Shown here piece by piece: positions 43,231 through 50,138 of a stretch of 50,138 nt of DNA. The stretch is from an uncultured Oscillospiraceae bacterium (GTDB taxonomy: Bacteria; Bacillota; Clostridia; Oscillospirales; Oscillospiraceae): contig CAAEOT010000042.1 of assembly GCA_900757655.1 (NCBI GenBank), forward strand, positions 1 to 50,138. Direction: 5' to 3'. Each line of letters starts with the position of its first letter. Within the stretch, counting starts at the first letter, position 1. Under the pieces are notes generated by a model. That model did no database searches. It had not been told where the DNA came from and saw only the letters and a list, made by a program, of their open reading frames with translations. The position numbers and the translations under genes are program-made.

Positions 43231-44223
43231 TCAGTAGATCTGATCCTTCTGCACCGGCATCCGGAACAGGCGGCAGATCTCCGCGTAATCGTCCGTCTGG
43301 CCGAGAATCCACATCAGCTTTGTGACCACGGCCTCACTCGTCATGCTGTAGGCCTCGATGAGGCCCAGCTCGCGCTTGGCGCGGTGGCCGACCTGATACA
43401 CTTCCATGTCACTGCCCTCGTGCGGCACCTGCGTCGTCATGATGATGACGCGGCCGGACTGCACCCAGTCGCGCACGGCGTGGAAAAAGCTCTCGTCGCC
43501 GTAGCATGGCAGGCCGCCGACGCCGAAGCTCTCAATCACGAGCGCGCGGTAATGGGCCTTGAGGTAGTCGAAAATGCCGGCATCGATGCCGGGGATGAGC
43601 TTGAGCACGAACACGCCGGGGTCGAGCCGGTCGTAAAACTCCGGCGCGCCTACAACGTGCTCCGGGATGTAATACACGACCTGACGCCCGCGCAGGATGG
43701 CCGTCTCGGGGTAGTCGATGCTCGAAAAAGCGTTGTAGCTCTTCGTGCGCATCTTGCGCGCGCGGGTGCCAAGGATTACCTTGTGGTCAAAGACGACGTG
43801 CACGCCGCAGGCACCGTCGTCGCAGGCATAGAGAAAGGCGTCGCGCAGGTTCTCGCGCGCGTCGGTGTCCTGGTTGAAGATCGACTTCTGCGAGCCGGTG
43901 ATGACGACGGGCTTGGCGTTATTCTGAATCAGGTACGACAGCGCCGCCGCTGTGTAGGCCATCGTGTCCGTGCCGTGCGTGAGGACAAAGCCGTCGTAAG
44001 CGTCATAGTGCCCGCGCACGCAGGCCGCCATCTGCAGCCAGTCGCGGCTGTTGATGTTCGTGCTGTCGCGGTTCATGAGCTGCACGGTGTCGATCCGGCA
44101 CAGCTGCTCAAGCTCCGGTACCTCGGCAAGGAGCTCACCGGAGGTGAGCTGCGGCGTGAGACCGTCGGCCGTCTCCCTGGATGCAATGGTGCCGCCGGTA
44201 GCGATCATGAGGATGTGCTTCAT
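43231..44223 (-). CDS. L-asparaginase (type I)
   Basis: A 330-aa hydrolase that turns asparagine into aspartate and ammonia. The first active-site Thr is in ATGGTIAS (Thr12). The second is in LTHGTDTMAYTA (Thr85, Asp86). No signal peptide is present, so it is the cytoplasmic type. KPVVITGSQ and GTMxT-type loops are in order. It follows recO after one base and precedes the CoA-transferase by 12 nt, so it is in the same operon. There is no clear functional link to its DNA-repair and ribosome-biogenesis neighbours. Confidence 0.92.
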   Translation of the reverse strand: MKHILMIATGGTIASRETADGLTPQLTSGELLAEVPELEQLCRIDTVQLMNRDSTNINSRDWLQMAACVRGHYDAYDGFVLTHGTDTMAYTAAALSYLIQNNAKPVVITGSQKSIFNQDTDARENLRDAFLYACDDGACGVHVVFDHKVILGTRARKMRTKSYNAFSSIDYPETAILRGRQVVYYIPEHVVGAPEFYDRLDPGVFVLKLIPGIDAGIFDYLKAHYRALVIESFGVGGLPCYGDESFFHAVRDWVQSGRVIIMTTQVPHEGSDMEVYQVGHRAKRELGLIEAYSMTSEAVVTKLMWILGQTDDYAEICRLFRMPVQKDQIY

Positions 44224-44224
44224 G

Positions 44225-44971
44225 TCAATCTTTCACTTTCTTCCAATAATCGAGCGACGCGAAACCCCGCTCGAGCTGCGTCGCCGTATAATCCTCGCAC
44301 ACATGCGCAAGCTGTCTGCGGCCCGCGTCGCCGAGCGTGAAGGAAAAAATTTTCTTGGGGTCGGCGTTCACGATGTGCCGCATGGCGGCCAGCGTCTCCG
44401 GCAGCAGCGGCGTGACGGCCGAGGAGCTCGCGCCCCGGCAGTGCGCACAGTACACCGCGCCGCCGCGCGGGGAAAACCACGTCTCGTCCGGCTCCGCTGC
44501 GCCGCACTGCGCGCAGCAGGACAAGTCCGGCTCGTAACCCGCAAGGCACATGAGCCGCAGCTCGAACACGGCCTTGATCTGCTCCGGCGGACAGAGCGCG
44601 CGGCTGAGCGCATACAGGCTGTTGAGCCCGAGCTGCAGCACCGGCGGGTCGGGGTATTCCTCGGCGGACACGGTCTCGAGCAGCTCGGCAAAATAGCTCC
44701 CGAGCGCGAACGCGCCGAGGTCTGCGCGCAGGCCGAGAAACTCCTCGACCGTGGACGCCTCGTTGAGCGTGCGGCGGCCGCGGTTTTCAAAAATCGTCAT
44801 GTCCGAATACGTCAGCAGCTGCGTCGCCGCCGTGATGCGGCTGCCCTTGCGCAGCGCGCCACGCGCGCGGACGGTCACCTTCCCCTCGTGCTGCGTGAGC
44901 ACGGTGAGGATCTTGTCCGCCTCTTTGTAGCGCACCTCGCGCAGGACGAGACCTCGGGTCGTAAGAAACAT
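44225..44971 (-). CDS. recO: DNA repair protein RecO
   Basis: A 248-aa recombination mediator that loads RecA together with RecR. The N-terminal OB-fold opens with TRGLVLREVRYKEADKILTVLT, and a zinc finger near the middle uses CCAQC and CAHC (about residues 153-180). The start at 44971 has GAGG about 9 nt upstream, and the frame upstream of it belongs to the YqzL-like gene region. The order era-yqzL-recO is the Firmicutes standard. Confidence 0.93.
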   Translation of the reverse strand: MFLTTRGLVLREVRYKEADKILTVLTQHEGKVTVRARGALRKGSRITAATQLLTYSDMTIFENRGRRTLNEASTVEEFLGLRADLGAFALGSYFAELLETVSAEEYPDPPVLQLGLNSLYALSRALCPPEQIKAVFELRLMCLAGYEPDLSCCAQCGAAEPDETWFSPRGGAVYCAHCRGASSSAVTPLLPETLAAMRHIVNADPKKIFSFTLGDAGRRQLAHVCEDYTATQLERGFASLDYWKKVKD

Positions 44972-44984
44972 CGTATGTACCTCA

Positions 44985-45125
44985 TCAAGCCGGGCGGCGG
45001 ACGGTCGCATCCGCCGCAGACTCACCGGTCGTCTGCGCCAGCGCGTTTTGCGCGGCGCGGTAGTAAAGGTAGCCGAGCGGATCGCCGGTATCCGCGAACA
45101 GCTGCCAGAAAACATCGTCTTGCAC
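44985..45125 (-). CDS. YqzL-like small protein (46 aa)
   Basis: A short gene hidden between era and recO. It starts with GTG at 45125, with GAGGTG 7 nt upstream, and ends 13 nt before recO. The N-terminal half reads QDDVFWQLFADTGDPLGYLYY, the pattern of YqzL (an aromatic/hydrophobic core followed by DAYLLY-like residues). YqzL stands in this same place in many Firmicutes and has no known function. The C-terminal half is low in pattern and differs from B. subtilis YqzL. The proteins around it share the reading strand, and the tight spacing supports it. Confidence 0.75.
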   Translation of the reverse strand: MQDDVFWQLFADTGDPLGYLYYRAAQNALAQTTGESAADATVRRPA

Positions 45126-45190
45126 AATGAATCACCTCGCTGGGCATAGTGTCTGCACAGCGGGGTGGATTTATGGCTGGTAATAAAGGG

Positions 45191-46081
45191 TCACTGGTCG
45201 GTAAAGCCAAAATTGCGCAGCTGGGCTGCCGAGTCGCGCCAGTTTTCCTTCACCTTGACCCACGTCTGCAGGTACACCTTCGTGCCCATGAAGCGCTCGA
45301 TGTCCTGCCGCGCGAGCTCACCGATCTTTTTGAGCATGGCGCCGCGCTTGCCGATAATGATGCCCTTGTGGCTCTCTTTTTCGCAGTAAATGGTCACGTC
45401 CATGTCGATGATGCCGTTATCGCGCTCGGAAAATTTTGTGACCTCGACGGCCGTGCCGTGCGGGATCTCCTTATCGAGGCACAACAGCAGCTTTTCGCGC
45501 ACGAGCTCGGCGCAGATCTGCTTTTCCGGCATGTCGGAGATCATATCATCCGGAAACAGCTGCGGCCCCGGCACGGCAAGCTGCGCAAGCTCATCGAAAA
45601 GCTCCTCAAGCCCGTCGCCGTTTTTGGCCGATACCGGGACGATCGCGCGCCACGGCAGCGCCTCGGAATAGGCGGCAATGACGGCCAGCAGCTCCGGCTT
45701 TTCGACCGTGTCGATTTTGTTGATGACGAGCACGGCCGGAGCGTTGGACGTGCGGATGCGCTCGATGAGCGCATGCTCCTGCTCGCCGATGGAGGCGATG
45801 GGCTCGATGACGAGCATCACGCCGTCCACGTCCGCCACACTCTCGCGCACGACCTGCACCATATAGTCGCCCAGACGGTTGCGCGGCTTGTGAAAGCCCG
45901 GCGTGTCCATCAGGATCAGCTGCGTATCGCCGCGGTTGACGACGGCGCTGATGCGGTTGCGCGTCGTCTGGGGCTTGTTCGAGACGATGGCGATCTTCTC
46001 GCCCACGAGGGCGTTGGTAAGTGTGGACTTGCCGACGTTCGGCCGTCCGCAGATGGTGATCATAGCGGTTTTGGTAATCAT
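45191..46081 (-). CDS. era: GTPase Era
   Basis: A 296-aa GTPase that binds the 3' end of 16S rRNA and helps 30S assembly. The G1 loop is GRPNVGKST (about residues 13-21), G3 is DTPGF, G4 is NKID and G5 is SAKNG. The C-terminal KH domain holds GIIIGKRGAMLKKIGELAR. The start at 46081 has AGGAG 7 nt upstream. It follows ybeY after 10 nt. Confidence 0.96.
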   Translation of the reverse strand: MITKTAMITICGRPNVGKSTLTNALVGEKIAIVSNKPQTTRNRISAVVNRGDTQLILMDTPGFHKPRNRLGDYMVQVVRESVADVDGVMLVIEPIASIGEQEHALIERIRTSNAPAVLVINKIDTVEKPELLAVIAAYSEALPWRAIVPVSAKNGDGLEELFDELAQLAVPGPQLFPDDMISDMPEKQICAELVREKLLLCLDKEIPHGTAVEVTKFSERDNGIIDMDVTIYCEKESHKGIIIGKRGAMLKKIGELARQDIERFMGTKVYLQTWVKVKENWRDSAAQLRNFGFTDQ

Positions 46082-46091
46082 TCGTTTCTCC

Positions 46092-46576
46092 TTATACGTC
46101 CAGCAGACGCATGATCTCTTTTTCGCGTGCGCGCATGCGGCGCTTGTCCTCGCCCTCGTCCACATGGTCGTAGCCGAGCAGGTGCAGCACGGAGTGCACG
46201 GTCAGATAGCTGACCTCGTGCGCGAAGCTGTGGCCGTAGGTCTCGGCCTGTTCGGCGCAGCGCTCCATGGAGATGACCATGTCGCCGAGCATGGCGCGGT
46301 CGGTCTCGTAGTCCCACTCGCAGGCATCGGGGTCGAACGCGCCGGGCGTGAGCTCGTTCATGGGAAACGACAGCACGTCCGTCGCGCGATCCACGCCGCG
46401 CTGCTCGCGGTTGATGGTGTGGATGACGGCATCGTCCGTGAGCGTCACGTCGAGCTCGCATGGAACGGTCACGCCCTCGGCCTTGAGCGCTGCGGCGGCC
46501 GCGCGCTTAACATAGCGCTGCGTGTCCGGAAATCCCAGACCGCGGCGCGTGCGGGTGATGGTGATCTTCGCCTGTG

Positions 46577-46580
<4 letters not shown>
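46092..46580 (-). CDS. ybeY: Endoribonuclease YbeY
   Basis: A 162-aa metal-dependent RNase that takes part in 16S rRNA 3'-end maturation and ribosome quality control. The zinc motif H-x3-H-x5-H is present as HSVLHLLGYDH at about residue 129. The TDVLSFPM block is typical too. Its start overlaps the phoH stop by ATGA. It is followed by era, so both ribosome-biogenesis genes are together. Confidence 0.95.
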
Positions 46581-47591
<1,011 letters not shown>

Positions 47592-47599
<8 letters not shown>

Positions 47600-48827
47600 C
47601 TGCTGTAGTCCCTTCCCCGGCCGGCGGCCGAAGCTGTAAAAATTCCGCGTCCGGCGTCGCCTGTGCGCGGCCGATCTCCTGCTCGCACTCGGCCGTGAGC
47701 GTCACGGTCAGCACGCTGCCAGTGACCTCCGCTGCCGTTTCATAGGAAATGATCGCGCCATCGTCGCCGATCGTCTCGCGCAGCTGCTGCAGCAGCGTCT
47801 GCTCGAGCGATGCGCGTGCCGCGTCCTCCGGTACCTGCGCGTCCGCCGTCCGATACGGCTGCACGCGCTCGCGCACCAGCGAAAACGGCAGTGTGAACAC
47901 GCCCCGGATCGCAAAAGGATATTCATGAATGATTTTATCACATTCCGCGTCCGAAATTCCACTGTTTTGATAAAAATTGATCCGCTTTTTCCCCGCGCGC
48001 AGCGCCCAGCGTGTGTGCGCGCCGTGCGCGGGCTGTTTTTCGGCCTCCGTCAGGGCGATCTGACCCGTCAGCACCTGCCGCGTGCGCGCACGGATATCGG
48101 CACGGGCGCACACCGGGCGCACACCGCCGCCGAGGTCCGTGACCGCGCCGGACACGAGCACGTCGCCCGGCTCCACCGCCGCGCCGGGCGCGACGCGTGC
48201 CTCTCCGGCGTAGACGTCCATGCTCAGGATGACCCCGGTCGCGGAGGCGTAAATGCTCACGGGCGTGTCGTCCGGCGTGATGTCCGGCAGGGGCTCCTTT
48301 TCGCGCACGATCACCTCGGCGCGGCTGCCGTGCACGTTCACGGTGAGCCAGCGCAGCTCCGGCAGGCGCAGGACCATGTCGTTGCGCACCAGATCGTTCG
48401 ACAGCGCGGGCCAGTACGTACCCGGGCGCACGCCGCATTCGTCCAGACAGCGCAGGATCTGCCCGGTCGTAAGCGTCTCGTTGCCGGTCACGTCGATGCG
48501 CCAGATGAACAGTGACGATGTCAGCAGCACCAGCACCACCGCCAGCAACCCCGCGCACGCGCCCCGGTAGCGCGCCGCACACCGCAGCAGCTGCGGCAGA
48601 CCGCGGCGGTAGAGCGTTTTCACCTCGCACTGGCACCGGCGCGCCAGCTCCGTGACCGTCTCCTCGCAGCGCACGCGCACCGTGATGCGCAGTGTATAGG
48701 CATCCACCGGCTCCGACGCCATGCAGGCGATGCCCGCCGCCGCGCACGCATTGAGCACGCGCTCCGGGTGCACGCCGCACACCTCCAGCCGCACATAGCC
48801 GCAAAGGGCCAGGATCCACCGCGTCAA
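47592..48827 (-). CDS. yqfD: Sporulation protein YqfD
   Basis: A 411-aa membrane-anchored protein needed for sporulation in B. subtilis, made in the mother cell under sigma-E. The N-terminus resembles the YqfD/SpoIV family (TRWILALCGYVRLEV). One membrane helix is at about 91-112 (GACAGLLAVVLVLLTSSLFIW), followed by the large external domain with WRIDVTGNETLTTGQIL. The start is a TTG at 48827 with GAGGTG 9 nt upstream. It follows yqfC by 11 nt and overlaps phoH. Confidence 0.88.
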
Positions 48828-48838
48828 ACCCCATCACC

Positions 48839-49111
48839 TCACGCAAACTCGGCACACGCAATCGTGCCGGAGATCAGCAGCGCCGTGCTGTCCATGGCCA
48901 CGAGCTGCAGGTTCGTGCCGCGGATGCACACGCGCACCCGCCCGCCGTCGACCACGATGCACTCATGGCTGTATTCGAGCAGACCACAGTGGTTTTCCAC
49001 CAGCGCGCGGCGCCGGCCGGTCACGGTCAGCTTCGGCACGCCGGCCACGGATTCCGCCGGCAGGTCCAGCCGCTCCGCGATCTCGAGCGGAATATCTGAC
49101 AGCCGCTTCAC
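48839..49111 (-). CDS. yqfC: Sporulation protein YqfC
   Basis: A 90-aa protein of the YabP/YqfC family, sigma-E-dependent in B. subtilis. The sequence KRLSDIPLEIAERLDLPAES leads to PKLTVTGRRRALVENHCGLLEYS, the family's core. The start is a GTG at 49111 after AAGGGGG. The longer frame from 49138 runs through that site. It is first of the yqfC-yqfD-phoH-ybeY-era run. Confidence 0.9.
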   Translation of the reverse strand: MKRLSDIPLEIAERLDLPAESVAGVPKLTVTGRRRALVENHCGLLEYSHECIVVDGGRVRVCIRGTNLQLVAMDSTALLISGTIACAEFA

Positions 49112-49214
49112 CGGCTCACCCCCTTCGCTGCAAGCCATTTTATGCGCCCGCAGGCAAGTTTAGGCCGGGACAGGCATACAAATGCACGAGAATGTATTTC
49201 CGGGAGGGATGCCG

Positions 49215-50138
49215 GTGGAAGGCAAACGGGGCAATTACATCGCGCTCGCAGCAACGCTGGCGGCGCTCGGCGCGCTGCTGCTGTGCTCGCAGGCGGCGCT
49301 CGAGAGTGCGCGCGCGGGACTGAACCTCTGCGCGCAGATGATCGTGCCGTCGCTGCTGCCGTTTTTCATTCTCTCGTCGCTGCTGCAGCAGCTCGGGCTG
49401 CCGGGCATCCTCGGCAGATGGCTCTCCCCCGTGACGCAGCGGCTCTTCGGTATCGGCGGCGCGGGTGCATCGGCACTGCTGCTGGGCGTAACGGGCGGAT
49501 ATCCGCTCGGCGCGGACGCCGTGGCCCGGCTGCGGCGCAGCGGTACGCTCACACGCGAGCAGGCCGAGCGCGCGCTCGCGTTCTGCAACAATTCCGGCCC
49601 GGCGTTTCTCGTCGGTGCGGCGGGCGTGGGCGTGTTTCACAGCGCGGGCTATGGGCTGCTGCTCTACGGCGTGCACGTGCTGTCCGCCGTGATCGTTGGC
49701 ATGCTCTTTGCCCCGCGCAGCGGCGGTTTTCCGCCGGAAGAGCGCGCGCAGATCGCGGCCGTGTCGCTCTCGCAGGCGCTGCCGGAGGCCGTGCGCAGCG
49801 CCGTGCGCGCGGTACTGACGGTCAGCGGCTTCGTGGTCACGTTCAGCGTCGTGACCGGGGTGCTCGACGCCTCCGGCCTGCTGCCCGCGCTGGTGGGCAC
49901 GCTTGCCGCGCGGCTGGGGCTGGAGCTGCACTTTGCCCGCGCGCTGTGCACGGGCGTACTCGAGCTCGGCACGGGCATCGGCGCGATGCAGGGGCTGGCG
50001 CCGACGCCGGCAAACCTCGCCCTCGCCGCCTTTCTCACCGGCTGGGGCGGCGTGTCCGTGCACTGTCAGACGGCGGCGGTCATCGCCGGGACAGACATCA
50101 AAAGCGCCCGACACACGGTCGGGCGCCTGCTGCACGGA
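49215..50138 (+). CDS. ylbJ: Sporulation integral membrane protein YlbJ (runs off the window)
   Basis: An open frame of 308 codons to the window edge with no stop. It has about eight membrane segments. The motifs GVTGGYPLGADAVARL and ALAFCNNSGPAFLVG are the hallmark of YlbJ and its nucleoside-recognition-like relatives. LTVSGFVVTFSVVTGVLD and ELGTGIGAMQG follow. YlbJ is sigma-E-dependent and needed for heat-resistant spores in B. subtilis. A GTG at 49215 has GGGAGG 7 nt upstream. An ATG at 49209 is too close to it. It is divergent from yqfC. The final codons lie in a hairpin. Confidence 0.88.
   Translation, partial: MEGKRGNYIALAATLAALGALLLCSQAALESARAGLNLCAQMIVPSLLPFFILSSLLQQLGLPGILGRWLSPVTQRLFGIGGAGASALLLGVTGGYPLGADAVARLRRSGTLTREQAERALAFCNNSGPAFLVGAAGVGVFHSAGYGLLLYGVHVLSAVIVGMLFAPRSGGFPPEERAQIAAVSLSQALPEAVRSAVRAVLTVSGFVVTFSVVTGVLDASGLLPALVGTLAARLGLELHFARALCTGVLELGTGIGAMQGLAPTPANLALAAFLTGWGGVSVHCQTAAVIAGTDIKSARHTVGRLLHG
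50100..50126 (-). terminator. Hairpin in the 3' end of ylbJ, likely terminator for a gene beyond the window
   Basis: GCGCCCGAC (50104-50112) pairs with GTCGGGCGC (50118-50126). On the minus strand it is followed by TTTTG. This would end a leftward transcript from outside the window, with the arms lying within the ylbJ coding sequence. Confidence 0.55.

Overview
The window looks like part of a chromosome from a spore-forming, GC-rich Clostridia member, most like the gut Oscillospiraceae (Oscillibacter/Flavonifractor-type). The reasons are high GC, sigma-A promoters of the TTGNNN-N17-TATNNT type, strong GGAGG ribosome sites, sporulation genes (yqfC, yqfD, ylbJ, a spoVB-like flippase), pyrophosphate-dependent PEP metabolism (ppdK), a butyrate-type CoA-transferase and SLH-anchored surface enzymes. 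I cannot name a species from sequence alone. No tRNA, CRISPR array or complete mobile element was seen.

Layout. 1-574: gene-free edge holding what looks like the 5' part of a group II intron (minus strand) and two minus-strand terminators. 575-12059: ppdK, then three paralogous secreted lipases with C-terminal SLH repeats, with an APC permease and an RluA-type pseudouridine synthase between copies 2 and 3. 12156-13664: a TIM-barrel-like protein divergent from an XRE regulator, with a long dyad in the promoter region. 13762-25059: a ten-part surface-polymer unit on one strand: a strong promoter, two O-antigen-ligase-like proteins, a MurJ-like flippase, a DUF5693-type membrane protein, two GT2 glycosyltransferases, a Wzx-like flippase, a CDP-glycerol glycerophosphotransferase, tagD and a terminator. 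Many junctions are ATGA overlaps, so it is very likely one operon. SLH domains bind secondary cell-wall polymers, so this cluster may make the anchor used by the lipases (inference).

25109-32311: a spoVB-like flippase, ribU under an FMN riboswitch and attenuator, a SLOG-family protein, hypA with a large FeS/FAD oxidoreductase, and an MBL-fold hydrolase. 32370-35404: the metNIQ methionine importer. In front of metN sits a strong promoter, a 38-codon leader ORF with ten Met codons, and a very strong terminator that can refold into an alternative pairing. This is the most interesting element: it looks like classical ribosome-mediated attenuation by methionine, where Firmicutes normally use a SAM riboswitch or T-box. 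35412-37958: a SsuABC/THI5-type ABC importer. 38087-41846: a polysaccharide deacetylase and a P-type cation ATPase under a yybP-ykoY (Mn2+) type riboswitch.

41884-49111: a long minus-strand run yqfC-yqfD-phoH-ybeY-era-yqzL-recO-ansA-CoA-transferase with tight or overlapping junctions. It includes a 46-aa YqzL-like gene that standard length cut-offs miss. 49215-50138: ylbJ, reading off the window end. Starts were chosen by ribosome-binding site and homologous length. Several are GTG or TTG.
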